From contig NZ_BCNF01000034.1 in assembly GCF_001485495.1 (NCBI RefSeq), positions 1-64,000 on the forward strand: a stretch of 64,000 bases of DNA, read 5' to 3'. This stretch comes from Gordonia desulfuricans NBRC 100010 (lineage in GTDB: Bacteria; Actinomycetota; Actinomycetes; Mycobacteriales; Mycobacteriaceae). Shown here in pieces: positions 47,417 to 60,443 of the stretch (position 1 is its first letter; every line of letters begins with the position of its first letter). The position numbers and the translations under genes are program-made. The notes below the pieces were generated by a model. That model had not been told where the DNA came from. It did no database searches and worked only from the letters and a program-made list of their open reading frames with translations.

Positions 47417-48559
47417 TCAGCTGCGGACGGTCAGACCGACCTTCTGGAACTCCTTGAGGTCGGAGTAGCCGGCCTTGGCCATCGACCGACGCAGGGCACC
47501 CACCAGGTTCAGCTCACCGTAGGGGTCGTCGGACGGGCCGGTGAGCACCTGCTGAAGGCTCGGGCGTCCGTCCGGTCGGGCCACCTCGAGCAGCGCACCG
47601 CGCGGGGTGTCCGGGTGGGCCGCCGCCGACGGCCAGTACCAGCCCTTGCCGGGCGCCTCGGCGGCCGCCGCGAGCGGGGTGCCGAGCACCGCTGCATCGG
47701 CGCCACAGGCGATCGCCTTGGCCAGGTCGCCGGAGGTGTGGATGTCGCCGTCGGCGATGACGTGGACGTACCGGCCGCCGGTCTCGTCGAGGTAGTCGCG
47801 GCGCGCGGCGGCGGCGTCGGCGATCGCGGTCGCCATCGGCACGCCGAGGCCCAGGACCTCACCGGTGGTGGTGGCGCCGGCGGTCGAGCCGTAGCCGACG
47901 ATGACACCGGCCGCGCCGGTGCGCATCAGGTGCAGCGCGGTGCGGTGGTCGTGCACCCCGCCGGCGATCACCGGGATGTCGAGGTCGCTGATGAACGTCT
48001 TGAGGTTCAGCGGCTCCTGCGAACCCTGTGCGACGTGCTCGGCGGAGATGATCGTGCCGTGCACCACCAGCAGCTCCACCCCGGCCTTGATCAGGGCGGG
48101 GGTCAGCTCGGCGGCACGCTGCGGGCTGACCCGGACGGCGGTGGTGACCCCGGCGTCGCGCACGGCGGCCACCGACTGCGCCAGCAGCTCGACGTCGAGC
48201 GGTGCGGCGTGCAGTTCCTGCAGCCGGCGCACGGGCGCCTGCGGATCGGGGTCGGAGGTCGCGAGCTCGATGAGCTCGGCGATCTTGTCCTCGACGTCGC
48301 GGTGACGTGCCCACAGGCCCTCACCGTTGATCACACCGAGCGCACCGAGACGCCCGAGCTCGATGGCCACCGCCGGCGACACCAGCGCATCGGTGGGGTG
48401 GGCGAGGATCGGCGCCTCGAAGCGGTACGCATCGATCTGCCAGGCGGTCGACACATCCTTCGACGACCGTGTCCGCCGCGAGGGGACCAGACTGATGTCA
48501 TCGAGCTCGAACGTCTGCCGGGCCGTACGGCCCATTCCGATGTCGACGATGTCGCGCAC
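47417..48559 (-). CDS. guaB3: GuaB3, IMPDH/GMP-reductase family protein
   Basis: A 380-residue TIM-barrel protein without CBS domains. The IMP/GMP-site scaffold is there (DISLVPSRRTRSSKDVST at the N-terminus, IAGGVHDH, GGRYVHVIADGDIHTSGDLAKAIACGADAAVLG). At the loop where IMPDH and GMP reductase carry the catalytic Cys (GPGSICTT in guaB2), this protein reads VGYGSTAGATTTGE (221-234) with no Cys. It lies 96 bp after guaB2 on the same strand, the standard guaB2-guaB3-choD order. Activity is uncertain. Confidence 0.9.
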   Translation of the reverse strand: MRDIVDIGMGRTARQTFELDDISLVPSRRTRSSKDVSTAWQIDAYRFEAPILAHPTDALVSPAVAIELGRLGALGVINGEGLWARHRDVEDKIAELIELATSDPDPQAPVRRLQELHAAPLDVELLAQSVAAVRDAGVTTAVRVSPQRAAELTPALIKAGVELLVVHGTIISAEHVAQGSQEPLNLKTFISDLDIPVIAGGVHDHRTALHLMRTGAAGVIVGYGSTAGATTTGEVLGLGVPMATAIADAAAARRDYLDETGGRYVHVIADGDIHTSGDLAKAIACGADAAVLGTPLAAAAEAPGKGWYWPSAAAHPDTPRGALLEVARPDGRPSLQQVLTGPSDDPYGELNLVGALRRSMAKAGYSDLKEFQKVGLTVRS

Positions 48560-48655
48560 CGTTACGCCTTTCTGCTACGCACGCCGAGACCCTGGACGGG
48601 CCGACGCTGTCGAGAATCCACTCCCGACGGTGTGTGATCTGCCGTGTCGGCCGAT

Positions 48656-50179
<1,524 letters not shown>

Positions 50180-50345
50180 ACGAGCGATTGCCGAGGAACC
50201 GAATGCGATTGTGTGGGTCACTCTCTGCCGCCGTACGTGCCCCGCGTCAACCATCGCCGGATTCGGTGCTCGGCGCCGCCGGCGGCGCGATCGCGTCACC
50301 AGACGAACTGTGGATGCGATGCGGCGCAGGTCACCGAAGATCGGC

Positions 50346-50351
50346 TACCGT
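50346..50351 (+). promoter_or_regulatory. Candidate leaderless -10 element of the DUF5319 gene
   Basis: TACCGT is followed by 6 nt and the GTG at 50358. Confidence 0.45.
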
Positions 50352-50357
50352 GGTGGT

Positions 50358-50747
50358 GTGCGTGACCACCTCCCTCCCGGACTCCCACCGGACCCGTTCG
50401 CCGATGATCCGAGTGATCCCGCGGCGGCACTGGACTCCGTGGAACCGGGAATCCCACTCGACGAGAACGAGCGTCTCGCAGTGGAAGAGGATCTCGCCGA
50501 TCTCGCCGTCTACGAGGCATTGCTGGCCCACCGCGGGATCCGCGGTCTGGTCGTGGTCTGCGACGACTGCCACGAGGACCACTATCACGACTGGGACATG
50601 TTGCGCGCCAACCTGCTCCAGCTGCTGATCGACGGCACGGTCCGTCCGCACGAGCCCGCGATCGATCCGTGCACGGAGTGCTACGTCACCTGGGACTACT
50701 GCCGCGGGTACGCCGACGCGCGCGCCCACATCGATCACGAACGCTGA
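50358..50747 (+). CDS. DUF5319 protein (Rv3412-like)
   Basis: A 129-residue soluble protein. After a Pro/Asp-rich start (VRDHLPPGLPPDPFADDP) it has two Cys pairs, VVCDDCHEDHYHDWDML and IDPCTECYVTWDYCRGYADA, likely to bind a metal such as zinc. The same gene lies between guaB2 and the sigD cluster in M. tuberculosis. The GTG start follows a leaderless-type -10. Function unknown. Confidence 0.85.
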   Translation: MRDHLPPGLPPDPFADDPSDPAAALDSVEPGIPLDENERLAVEEDLADLAVYEALLAHRGIRGLVVVCDDCHEDHYHDWDMLRANLLQLLIDGTVRPHEPAIDPCTECYVTWDYCRGYADARAHIDHER

Positions 50748-50830
50748 GCCGGCACCGGCCTCACGCGATCACCGACGCACGCACCGCCCGCATCCGGGCG
50801 GTGTCGCGTCATGAGTGGAGACCCGGTCGC

Positions 50831-51763
50831 TCAGGACGGGGTGGTCGTGGTGGTGGTGATCTCCTCCGGCGCACTCGGCACCTGGGTGACGGTGGCACTG
50901 GTCGGTGACGGGGTCTGCGACGGCGGTGCCGGAGTGGTCTCCACCGGCGGTGTGGTGGTCTGCGGTGTGGTGGTGCGCGCCCGCACGTCCACACTCGTCG
51001 ACGACCCACCGGTGGTGGTCCCCGGTTCCGAGGTCGTGCCGCCCGGTCGGGTCGTGCCGGATGCCTCCGGTGACGCGGTCAACGACGCCGTGGCCGATCC
51101 GGGCTCCTCGGTCTTGAGCCGGTCGATCCATTCGGTCATCTGGTCGCGGGTCGCATCGTCGCGCACCGGGGCGAGCCGGGTCTGGGCCCGCGCGATCAGC
51201 TCATGCGCGCTCTCGGTGTCGCCGGCGGCGAACGCCGCCTCGGCCTGCTCGAGATCGGCGCGGACGTCGAACGACGCCTGGGTCTCCGACGCCGCCGAGG
51301 CGAACACCACCTGCTTCACACCCCAGAGGGCATCACCGGGTGCGGCGCCCTCGCTCACCACCGTGAGACCGGCGGCGGCGACCACCGCGATGGCCGCCGC
51401 ACCGGCCACCACGCGCAGGGTGCGCACGACCGTGGCACCGCGCTTGGTCGGACGCTGCGCCGCGATGGCGCGGTCGACCTCGTCGATCCCCGGCAGCGGT
51501 GGCGCGGGTGTGGTGATGGCCTCGTGGCGCCAGCCGGACAGGAGCGCGGCGAGCTCGTACTCGGCGTCGTCGCGCGTCTGCGTGGGCTGATCGCGTGACA
51601 ACGAGTCGAGGAACGCGTCGTCGAAGTGGACCTGATTCAGGTCGATGTGACCGTCGTCGGGCTGTCCGTGCCCGCCCTGTGCCGATCCCGGACCCTGCAT
51701 CGCCCCCGACGACTGCGGGCCCGGCATCGGTCGACGTCGATCCCGATCACGCTCGTCGCTCAT
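50831..51763 (-). CDS. rsdA: Anti-sigma-D factor RsdA
   Basis: A 310-residue single-pass membrane protein. The cytoplasmic N-terminus includes HFDDAFLDSLSRD (~46-58), the segment by which RsdA holds the sigma factor, then a membrane helix (VVRTLRVVAGAAAIAVVAAAGLTVV, ~112-136), a short helical ectodomain with DVRADLEQAEAAFAAGDTESAHELI, and a long Thr/Pro/Ser tail outside. Its start overlaps the sigD stop by 17 bp. In mycobacteria regulated proteolysis of RsdA frees SigD. Confidence 0.88.
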   Translation of the reverse strand: MSDERDRDRRRPMPGPQSSGAMQGPGSAQGGHGQPDDGHIDLNQVHFDDAFLDSLSRDQPTQTRDDAEYELAALLSGWRHEAITTPAPPLPGIDEVDRAIAAQRPTKRGATVVRTLRVVAGAAAIAVVAAAGLTVVSEGAAPGDALWGVKQVVFASAASETQASFDVRADLEQAEAAFAAGDTESAHELIARAQTRLAPVRDDATRDQMTEWIDRLKTEEPGSATASLTASPEASGTTRPGGTTSEPGTTTGGSSTSVDVRARTTTPQTTTPPVETTPAPPSQTPSPTSATVTQVPSAPEEITTTTTTPS

Positions 51764-52337
51764 CGCGTCGCCCTCCTGCCTTCCTCAGTTCGTCTTTCAA
51801 TTTCGCCAGTGCACGGTGCTGGGCCACGCGGACGGCGCCGGGAGTGCTCCCGACGGCGTCGGCGGTCTCCTCGGCGGACATCCCGACGACCAGGCGCAGC
51901 ACGAGGATCTCGCGCTGCTTGTCCGGGAGCACCGACAGCAGCATCCGCATCCGGCGACTGCCGTCGGAGTCCAATGCCGCCTGTTCGGGCCCGCCGTTGA
52001 CCGTCATCACATCGGGCACGCTGTCGACGGGGTCGGCCTTGACCCGGCCGGCCACACGCATCGCGTCGGCCACCTTGTGCGCGGCGATACCGTAGACGAA
52101 GGCCATGAAGGGCTTGCCCTGATCCTCATAGCGGGGCAGCGCCGTCATCACCGCCATCAACGCCTCCTGTGCAATGTCATCCGCGGAGAACAGATGGCGT
52201 TCTCCGACACCGATCCGCCCTCGGCAGTAGCGCAGGATCGGCTCTTGCACGCTTTCGAGGACTGACGTGAGCGCGTCGCGGTCACCGAGTCCGGCAGCCC
52301 GGACTGCGGCGTCCAACTCAACACCTGTCAATTTCAT
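51747..52337 (-). CDS. sigD: ECF sigma factor SigD
   Basis: A 196-residue ECF sigma factor. Region 2 is seen as RYCRGRIG...FSADDIAQEALMAVMTALPRYEDQGKPFMAFVYGIAAHKVADAMR, region 4 as LLSVLPDKQREILVLRLVVGMSAEETADAVGSTPGAVRVAQHRALAKLK. It is 5' of rsdA, as Rv3414c-Rv3413c. The ATG at 52337 gives the usual length; the frame is open upstream and an ATG at 52397 would add 20 residues. The 152 bp between this start and the next gene hold no obvious element beyond possible promoter sequence. Confidence 0.92.
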   Translation of the reverse strand: MKLTGVELDAAVRAAGLGDRDALTSVLESVQEPILRYCRGRIGVGERHLFSADDIAQEALMAVMTALPRYEDQGKPFMAFVYGIAAHKVADAMRVAGRVKADPVDSVPDVMTVNGGPEQAALDSDGSRRMRMLLSVLPDKQREILVLRLVVGMSAEETADAVGSTPGAVRVAQHRALAKLKDELRKAGGRRDERRA

Positions 52338-52489
52338 CGTCAGCAGAGATCCCCGTGTTACGCATTGTGTGGCCGGTCTCACCGGCTCGGTTGACATAGG
52401 CACGCCACTTCGCCCCCGGCGCGGGCCCACCGCTGCTCGAACTCGGTTCGCGAACACGGCGTCGGACCCCAAACACCTTAGCGATCGGG

Positions 52490-53350
52490 TCAGCGCGGGA
52501 CGAAAACCATGCCGCGTGCGCTCAGCGCCGCCTCGATCCGCGCCTGCTCGGTGGCCGTCGCCGCGGAGTCGTCGCCGACACCTCGTCCCAGCATCACCGC
52601 AGCCCACTGCAGGGGCAGCAGGCCGGCCTCGGCGGCACGCCGACGACACCCGTCCGCCCCCGACCGGGCGACCTCGATCCGCCCGGCCGCCGCGTGGGCG
52701 GCCGCGGAGATCAGCGCCGTCTTGATCCGGTGACGGTCCAGACCGGCGTCGTCACGACGGTCCATCAGGTCGACCGCCCGGGCGGCACGATCGAGCGCGG
52801 TGTCCGGGTCACCGCTGTACATGGCGAGCTCGGCGGAGACCCAGAGAAGACGCAACCGTCCGCGCGCGGACGTCTGCCACGGTTCCCGCGCACCCGCGGC
52901 GGGCTCGGGCGCGAGGATCGCCCCCGCCCGCCGCAACAGACGAGCCGACGCCGAGAACCGGCCCAGCCCGAGATTGTCGGCGGCCAGGTTCACCACTGCG
53001 TCCACCGCGGCCGCCCGAGCCCACTCGCCGCCGGTCCACCGCGCCGTGCCCGGACCCCACCGCGTGATCGAACCCGACCCGGTGAGCGCCGCGAGCCCGG
53101 CCCCGTCCCATCCCAGCGCCACCTCGTGCCGGCCGGCCTGACGCAGCAACGATCCCGCTGTAGTGCGCGCGAACGACAAAATCGTGGGATCGTTACGGCG
53201 TCGCGCGTCGACGACGAGCTCCTCGAGAGCGGTCAGCGCCGCGGCGACCTCTCCGCGGCCACCCCGCTCGACGGCGGCAAGCCAGGCCGAAATGGCCGAC
53301 CGAGCGGGAGAAACGTGGCCCAGGTCACCGGCAGAATTAGCAGTTAGCAT
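52490..53350 (-). CDS. Conserved helical protein, Rv3415c-like, TPR-like repeats
   Basis: A 286-residue soluble protein made of Ala-rich amphipathic helices in pairs (AALTALEELVVDARRRNDPTI; AVDAVVNLAADNLGLGRFSASARLLRRAG; RLRLLWVSAELAMYSGDPDTALDRAARAVDL), which resemble TPR repeats. It occupies the place of Rv3415c between sigD and whiB3 and reads in the same direction as sigD. No enzymatic motif. Function unknown; a scaffold role is a guess from the fold type. Confidence 0.8.
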   Translation of the reverse strand: MLTANSAGDLGHVSPARSAISAWLAAVERGGRGEVAAALTALEELVVDARRRNDPTILSFARTTAGSLLRQAGRHEVALGWDGAGLAALTGSGSITRWGPGTARWTGGEWARAAAVDAVVNLAADNLGLGRFSASARLLRRAGAILAPEPAAGAREPWQTSARGRLRLLWVSAELAMYSGDPDTALDRAARAVDLMDRRDDAGLDRHRIKTALISAAAHAAAGRIEVARSGADGCRRRAAEAGLLPLQWAAVMLGRGVGDDSAATATEQARIEAALSARGMVFVPR

Positions 53351-53768
53351 GAATTTAACTCGCCGTCACAATTGTTAAAGCGGTCGAGAAAATCAACTCC
53401 GGGTGACTTATATATTTCCAATGGGTTACGGGCGTTTCCCGGGTCACGAACCGATCGCATCCCGGATTCGTACCACGAAGCACCGCATCTGCGCAGAAAC
53501 TGCCAGTTCACAGGCCATTTCACCGGGTGGCCGGGAACCCGGGGCGACACCGCCGGACCACTGTGATAGTGCAGAGAACCCCTCTAACACCCAGTTAACA
53601 ACACCGGAATCTTTGCCATCATTTCGGCCGAATTGGCGGTATTGACGCTGTTTCTGGCGCCCGCCTACTGTTTTGCTTGCGCAGTTCGGAACGCCCCACG
53701 ACACCGACTGAGCGTGGACACGCAACGAGCCGGCCCCGGTTCCTCGTCCTGACGAAGGAGAAGCTGAC
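53351..53768. other. 418-bp control region between the Rv3415c-like gene and whiB3
   Basis: This is the most AT-rich gap of the window. The left half (53351-53420) holds TTAACTCGCC, ACAATTGTTAAAG and CTTATATATTTCC and should carry the promoter of the leftward gene. The right half holds the whiB3 promoter candidate and an AAGGAG ribosome site. I see no gene in it; short open frames lack coding character. Confidence 0.6.
53642..53671 (+). promoter_or_regulatory. Candidate sigma-A promoter of whiB3
   Basis: TTGACG (53642-53647) and TACTGT (53666-53671) are 18 bp apart, leaving a leader of ~90 nt before the whiB3 ATG. Confidence 0.55.
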
Positions 53769-54065
53769 ATGCCCCAGCCCAACCACCTCCCTGGCCCCAA
53801 TGCAGACGTGTGGGACTGGCAGATGCACGGCTTGTGCCGCGGCGTTGAGTCCTCGATGTTCTTCCATCCCGACGGCGAACGTGGCCGTGCACGGGCCCAG
53901 CGCGAGCGTCGCGCCAAGGAGATGTGCCACCAGTGCCCGGTCATCGCCCAGTGCCGCGAGCACGCCCTCGCCGTCGCCGAGCCGTACGGCATCTGGGGCG
54001 GGCTCTCCGAGTCCGAGCGCAGCATGCTCATGAAGCGTGGCGTGGGACGCCGCATCGCCAGCTAG
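53769..54065 (+). CDS. whiB3: WhiB3, iron-sulfur redox regulator
   Basis: A 98-residue WhiB protein. Cys23, Cys53, Cys56 and Cys62 form the C-Xn-CxxC-x5-C cluster site; GIWGGLSESER is the beta-turn motif, and the tail MKRGVGRRIAS is the basic DNA-binding end. Position next to the sigD/Rv3415c block and groEL1 matches whiB3 (Rv3416), which senses NO, O2 and redox state and tunes lipid metabolism in M. tuberculosis. AAGGAG lies 7-8 nt before the ATG. Confidence 0.92.
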   Translation: MPQPNHLPGPNADVWDWQMHGLCRGVESSMFFHPDGERGRARAQRERRAKEMCHQCPVIAQCREHALAVAEPYGIWGGLSESERSMLMKRGVGRRIAS

Positions 54066-54224
54066 GCACCCACACACTCCACCACGACGGGACCGCCGGC
54101 GCGACCCGAACGGGCGTGACCGGCACTCCCACACCGGTTGGCCCACCCGGCTCCCCCGGGCCCGGCACCGACCGACACCGACGTCCACGACACCAGATCC
54201 GACAGCCAGATCCCACAACGCAGA

Positions 54225-54269
54225 CGACTCCGCGGTGGTCACCCTCAGAGGGTGACCACCGCGGAGTCG
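54225..54269. terminator. 22-bp perfect hairpin between whiB3 and groEL1
   Basis: CGACTCCGCGGTGGTCACCC... and its exact complement meet around A54247. The hairpin stands between convergent genes and can end both transcripts. The preceding 54066-54224 shows no gene. Confidence 0.8.
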
Positions 54270-54319
54270 CTGTGCGTCAGTGCGCCCGGGTGGGCGCCGT
54301 CGGCCGGATCAGTGCGACG

Positions 54320-56029
<1,710 letters not shown>

Positions 56030-56056
56030 GGAAGAGTCACGAGGGTCTCGCGATCC

Positions 56057-56356
56057 TTACTTGCCGATGACGGCGAGCACGTCGCGCGCCGACAGGATCA
56101 GGTACTCCTCACCGGCGTACTTGATCTCGGTGCCGCCGTACTTGCTGTAGATGACGGTGTCACCTTCCTTGACGTCGACCGGCACGCGGTTGCCCTGCTC
56201 GGTCACGCGGCCCTCGCCAACGGCGATGACGGTGCCTTCCTGCGGCTTCTCCTTGGCAGTGTCCGGAATGACCAGACCCGACGCGGTGGTCGTCTCGGCC
56301 TCGACGGCCTGCACCAGGATCTTGTCCTCAAGCGGCTTGATGTTCACGCTCGCCAC
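56057..56356 (-). CDS. groES: Co-chaperonin GroES
   Basis: A 99-residue Hsp10. [20 protein letters not shown] opens it, followed by the mobile loop [19 protein letters not shown] and [27 protein letters not shown] start at 56356. Forms the cap on GroEL rings. It is first in groES-groEL1, behind a CIRCE element ~110 bp upstream. Confidence 0.96.
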   Translation of the reverse strand: MASVNIKPLEDKILVQAVEAETTTASGLVIPDTAKEKPQEGTVIAVGEGRVTEQGNRVPVDVKEGDTVIYSKYGGTEIKYAGEEYLILSARDVLAVIGK

Positions 56357-56466
56357 GATGTGAGTCCTCTACTTTCTCATCTGAGAAAACGATGTTCTTG
56401 TTTCTGCGGGGCTCTGCCACGAGACTTCGTCGTCGCGGGTGAACGAGGTCTGCTCGCAGTGCCTCC

Positions 56467-56493
56467 TAGCACTCTATACATGAGAGTGCCAGC
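56467..56493. promoter_or_regulatory. CIRCE element (HrcA operator)
   Basis: CTAGCACTC, 9 nt, GAGTGCCAG: nearly the full CIRCE consensus TTAGCACTC-N9-GAGTGCTAA, with a further GCACTC half-site directly after it. It lies in the groES promoter region, so HrcA should repress the operon until heat shock. Confidence 0.9.
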
Positions 56494-56578
56494 ACTCAAG
56501 GCTCGCGGCTGCAAAAGATCAGCCCGCAGCGAAATTCGTCCCCGACGCGAGGACGCGCGGTGACCGGCGGGCCCGCGA

Positions 56579-57382
56579 CTATCGTCTCGCCAGCACCCCG
56601 GCGATCCCCGCGGCGGCGGCCCGCACCGCCGCGACATGGGCCTCCGGGCGGAACCGGCCGACCGGGCCGGTGACACTGATCGCCGCGACCGCCTCCCCGG
56701 TGCCCGTGTCGAGAACCGGCGCCGACACACACAGCAGACCGAGCGTGGACTCCTCGCGCTCGAACGCGACGCCCGCCTCGAGGATGGTGGCCAGGCGGCG
56801 CCTCAGCAAACCCGATGCGACGATCGTGTGCGGCGTCCACGGCTTGAGCGGCCCCGCCAGCACCTCCTGCTGGAGTTCGGGATCTGCGTGCGCGAGAAGA
56901 ACTTTCCCGATGGCCGTGCAATGCAGCGGCATACGCCCGCCGGTCCTCGACGGCGATCGCGCCTGCCGGTGTCCGCCGATCTTGGCGATGTAGACCACCT
57001 CGGCACCCTCGAGGACGCCCAGGTGCACCGTCTCCCGGGTCCGTTCATAGAGGTCCTGCAGAAAGGGCATCGCCACCTCCAGCAGGGTCCGTTCGGCCGA
57101 CGCCCGCATCCCCAGCTCGAAGAGCCCGCCCGAGAGCCGGTAGCCGCGCTGGTCCTTGTCGAGCAGCCGATAGGTCACCAGGTCCCCGGCGATCCGGTGC
57201 ACCGTCGGCTTGGACAGCCCGGTCCGGCGGACGAGTTCGGCCAGCGGGAGCACACGATCCTCCACCCGGAACGCCCGGAGTACCGCGACCGCCTTGCCCA
57301 GCACGGTGCTCAGATCCGCCCCGGTGGCGTCCACCGCACCGGCCCCCCGGACATCCGTCTGCTTGGCCGCCTCACCCGACAT
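56579..57382 (-). CDS. IclR-family transcriptional regulator
   Basis: A 267-residue regulator: N-terminal winged HTH ([46 protein letters not shown], ~29-75) and C-terminal IclR effector domain ([52 protein letters not shown]). It faces the hydratase-dehydrogenase-aldolase operon across 69 bp, so it probably controls that operon with a pathway intermediate as effector. The gap holds TGGAACGTTTTGG, a possible half-palindromic site. ATG at 57382. Confidence 0.9.
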   Translation of the reverse strand: MSGEAAKQTDVRGAGAVDATGADLSTVLGKAVAVLRAFRVEDRVLPLAELVRRTGLSKPTVHRIAGDLVTYRLLDKDQRGYRLSGGLFELGMRASAERTLLEVAMPFLQDLYERTRETVHLGVLEGAEVVYIAKIGGHRQARSPSRTGGRMPLHCTAIGKVLLAHADPELQQEVLAGPLKPWTPHTIVASGLLRRRLATILEAGVAFEREESTLGLLCVSAPVLDTGTGEAVAAISVTGPVGRFRPEAHVAAVRAAAAGIAGVLARR

Positions 57383-57451
57383 CGGATCAGCGTATCGCTG
57401 AGTGGAACGTTTTGGTAGGAGAACCCACCGACCTGCGGCGACAGTGGAGTC

Positions 57452-58264
57452 ATGACAGAGCAGGTCACCACCCCAGCACCGATCACCGACGCGGCGATCA
57501 CCGAGGCGGCCGCCCGGCTGCGGACCGCATCGGAATCCGCCACCCCCGTCGCCCCGGTCCGCGACCTGATCGGCACCGCCGACATCGCCGCGGCCTACGC
57601 CGTCCAGCAGGTCGGGGTTGCCGAACGGCTCGCCGGTGGCGCCCGCCGCGTCGGCCGCAAGATCGGGCTGACCTCGGAGGCCGTGCAGGCCCAGCTCGGG
57701 GTCGACCAGCCCGACTTCGGTGTCCTGTTCGACGACATGGTCATCCCCGACGGCGGCACCCTGGCGACCGGTGCGGTGCTGCAGCCGCGCGCCGAGGCCG
57801 AACTGGCCTTCGTCCTCGCCGACGACCTCGACGGCGAGATCGACGCCGCCCGGGTCCGCGCGGCGATCGCCTACGGTGTGGCGGCCATCGAGATCTGCGG
57901 CAGCCGCGTCGCCGACTGGGACATCAGCTTCGGGGACACCGTCGCCGACAACGCCTCGGCCGGTGCGTACGTGCTCGGCACCGACCACAAGACCCTCGCC
58001 GAGTTCGAACCCCGCGAGGTCACCATGACGATGTCGATCGACGACGCCGAGGTGTCCACCGGCACCGGCGCCGCCTGCCTCGGCGACCCGATCGAGGCCG
58101 TCGTCTGGCTCGCCGAGCAGGTTCGCGACCTCGGGGAGCCGCTGCGGGCCGGCGAGATCATCCTCTCCGGCGCACTCGGCCCGATGCGTCCGATCACCGC
58201 CGGCGCCACCGTGTCGGCCACCGTCGCCCCGCTGGGCACCGTCACCTTCACCACCCAGCAGTAG
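57452..58264 (+). CDS. 2-hydroxypenta-2,4-dienoate hydratase (2-keto-4-pentenoate hydratase)
   Basis: A 270-residue member of the MhpD/HsaE/BphH family, which adds water to 2-hydroxypenta-2,4-dienoate to give 4-hydroxy-2-oxovalerate. Visible family signs: [29 protein letters not shown], the acidic metal-site stretch [11 protein letters not shown] and a C-terminal [16 protein letters not shown] strand. First gene of a three-gene operon whose next two enzymes use its product. Whether the substrate comes from steroid, phenylpropionate or other aromatic cleavage cannot be told, so no exact symbol is given. Confidence 0.9.
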   Translation: MTEQVTTPAPITDAAITEAAARLRTASESATPVAPVRDLIGTADIAAAYAVQQVGVAERLAGGARRVGRKIGLTSEAVQAQLGVDQPDFGVLFDDMVIPDGGTLATGAVLQPRAEAELAFVLADDLDGEIDAARVRAAIAYGVAAIEICGSRVADWDISFGDTVADNASAGAYVLGTDHKTLAEFEPREVTMTMSIDDAEVSTGTGAACLGDPIEAVVWLAEQVRDLGEPLRAGEIILSGALGPMRPITAGATVSATVAPLGTVTFTTQQ

Positions 58265-58326
58265 CGGCCACTCGCGCCAGTCCCCGCACCACACCTTCGA
58301 GAACCTCAGAACAGCAAGGAGATCCG

Positions 58327-59292
58327 ATGACCACAACAGGTCAGAAGACCAAGGTCGCCATCATCGGGTCGGGCAATATCGGCACCGACCTGATGAAGAA
58401 GATCATGCGTAACGGCACCCACCTGGAGATGGCGGTCATGGTCGGCATCGACCCCGCCTCCGACGGTCTGGCCCGCGCCCAGAAGTACGGCTTCGAGACC
58501 ACCGCCGAGGGCGTCGACGGTCTGCTCGCCTCCCCGCAGATCGACGAGATCGGCATCGTCTTCGACGCCACCTCGGCGGGCGCGCACACCGCCAACGACG
58601 CCAAGCTGCGTCCGCTCGGCAAGCGGATGATCGACCTGACCCCGGCGGCCATCGGCCCGTACGTGATCCCGGCGGTCAACCTCGACGAGCGCATCGACGC
58701 CGCCAACGTGAACATGGTGACCTGCGGTGGTCAGGCGACCATCCCGATCGTCGCGGCCATCTCCCGCGTCGTCCCGGTCGCCTACGGCGAGATCGTCGCC
58801 TCCATCGCGTCGCGCTCGGCAGGCCCCGGCACCCGCGCCAACATCGACGAGTTCACCGAGACCACCTCGGCGGCCATCGAGCAGGTCGGCGGCGCCGCCC
58901 GCGGCCGCGCGATCATCATCCTGAACCCGGCCGAGCCACCGCTGCTCATGCGCGACACCGTGTTCACCCTCGTCACCCTGCCGGCCGACGCCGACCCGGT
59001 GAAGGCCGAGATCGTCGACTCCATCGAGAAGATGGTCGCCGACGTCGCCGCCTACGTGCCCGGCTACCGCCTCAAGCAGAAGGTCCAGATCAACGAGATC
59101 CCGGCCGACCAGCCGGTGGAGACCCTGCTGGTGCCCGGCACCGACCGGCCGACCCACCAGGTGTCGGTCTTCCTCGAGGTCGAGGGAGCAGCCGACTACC
59201 TGCCCGCCTTCGCGGGCAACCTCGACATCATGACCTCGGCCGCCGTGCAGATGGCCGAGAAGATCGCCGCCACCAAGGAGATTCAGGCATGA
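58327..59292 (+). CDS. Acetaldehyde dehydrogenase (acylating)
   Basis: A 321-residue enzyme (MhpF/HsaG/BphJ family) that turns acetaldehyde or propanal with CoA and NAD into acyl-Co[18 protein letters not shown] binds NAD and Cys133 in [12 protein letters not shown] is the catalytic thiol. AAGGAG precedes the ATG. It overlaps the aldolase gene by 4 bp (ATGA), in line with the channelled aldolase-dehydrogenase complex. Confidence 0.95.
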   Translation: MTTTGQKTKVAIIGSGNIGTDLMKKIMRNGTHLEMAVMVGIDPASDGLARAQKYGFETTAEGVDGLLASPQIDEIGIVFDATSAGAHTANDAKLRPLGKRMIDLTPAAIGPYVIPAVNLDERIDAANVNMVTCGGQATIPIVAAISRVVPVAYGEIVASIASRSAGPGTRANIDEFTETTSAAIEQVGGAARGRAIIILNPAEPPLLMRDTVFTLVTLPADADPVKAEIVDSIEKMVADVAAYVPGYRLKQKVQINEIPADQPVETLLVPGTDRPTHQVSVFLEVEGAADYLPAFAGNLDIMTSAAVQMAEKIAATKEIQA

Positions 59293-60302
59293 GCACACCG
59301 ATCTTCATCCAGGACGTCACCCTGCGTGACGGCATGCACGCCGTCCGCCACCGCATCTCCACCGAGGACGTCAAGCGCATCGTCGCCGCACTCGACGACG
59401 CCGGTGTGGACGCCATCGAGGTGGCCCACGGCGACGGACTCGCCGGCGGGTCGCTGAACTACGGCCCGGGCTCGCACACCGACTGGGAGTGGATCGAGGC
59501 CGCTGCGTCGGTGCTCACCACCGCCCGGCTGACCACGCTGCTGCTGCCCGGCGTCGGCACCATCGGTGAGCTCAAGCGCGCCTACGACCTCGGCGTGCGG
59601 TCGGTCCGCGTGGCCACCCACTGCACCGAGGCCGACATCTCCGCCCAGCACATCGCCGCGGCGCGCGAGATCGGCATGGACGTGTCCGGCTTCCTGATGC
59701 TCTCGCACATGGCCCCGCCGGAGGAGCTGGCCAAGCAGGCCAAGCTGATGGAATCCTATGGCGCACACTGCGTCTACGTCACCGACTCCGGCGGCCGGCT
59801 CACCATGAACGACGTCGCCGCCCGCGTCAAGGCCTACCGGGACGTCCTCGACCCGCAGACCGAGATCGGTATCCACGCCCACGAGAATCTGTCCATGGCG
59901 GTCGCCAATTCGGTTGTGGCCGTGGAGAACGGCGCCTTCCGCGTCGACGCATCGCTCGCCGGACACGGCGCGGGGGCGGGCAACTGCCCGATCGAGCCGT
60001 TCATCGCCGTCGCCGATCTGTCGGACCTGAAGCACGGCTGCGACCTGTTCAAACTGCAGGATGCCGCCGACGACATCGTCCGCCCGCTGCAGGACCGTCC
60101 GGTCCGCGTCGACCGCGAGACCCTCACGCTGGGCTACGCCGGGGTGTACTCGTCGTTCCTGCGTCACGCCGAGAATGCCGCCAAGACCTACGATGTCGAC
60201 GTCCGCGACATCCTGGTGGAGTGCGGTAAGCGTCGCCTCGTCGGTGGTCAGGAGGACATGATCATCGACGTCGCACTGGGACTGGCCGCCGCCAAGGCAT
60301 AA
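59289..60302 (+). CDS. 4-hydroxy-2-oxovalerate aldolase
   Basis: A 337-residue HMGL-like TIM-barrel lyase (MhpE/HsaF/BphI family) that splits 4-hydroxy-2-oxo acids into pyruvate and an aldehyde. [16 protein letters not shown] carries the metal Asp and catalytic Arg, [15 protein letters not shown] the metal His pair, and [12 protein letters not shown] the typical loop. The product aldehyde passes to the dehydrogenase encoded just before. Confidence 0.95.
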   Translation: MSTPIFIQDVTLRDGMHAVRHRISTEDVKRIVAALDDAGVDAIEVAHGDGLAGGSLNYGPGSHTDWEWIEAAASVLTTARLTTLLLPGVGTIGELKRAYDLGVRSVRVATHCTEADISAQHIAAAREIGMDVSGFLMLSHMAPPEELAKQAKLMESYGAHCVYVTDSGGRLTMNDVAARVKAYRDVLDPQTEIGIHAHENLSMAVANSVVAVENGAFRVDASLAGHGAGAGNCPIEPFIAVADLSDLKHGCDLFKLQDAADDIVRPLQDRPVRVDRETLTLGYAGVYSSFLRHAENAAKTYDVDVRDILVECGKRRLVGGQEDMIIDVALGLAAAKA

Positions 60303-60443
60303 GGCCGGTACGGGCTGCGCCGGCCCGGGCATGGCATGGTGACATCACCGGTGAGAACCACCGCGCAGATGTCTTCGTGCAGAGGACCCATCATGCCCGG
60401 GCCGGCACAGCCGACCCTGCAGCCTCTCCTCGAGATCTCGCAT

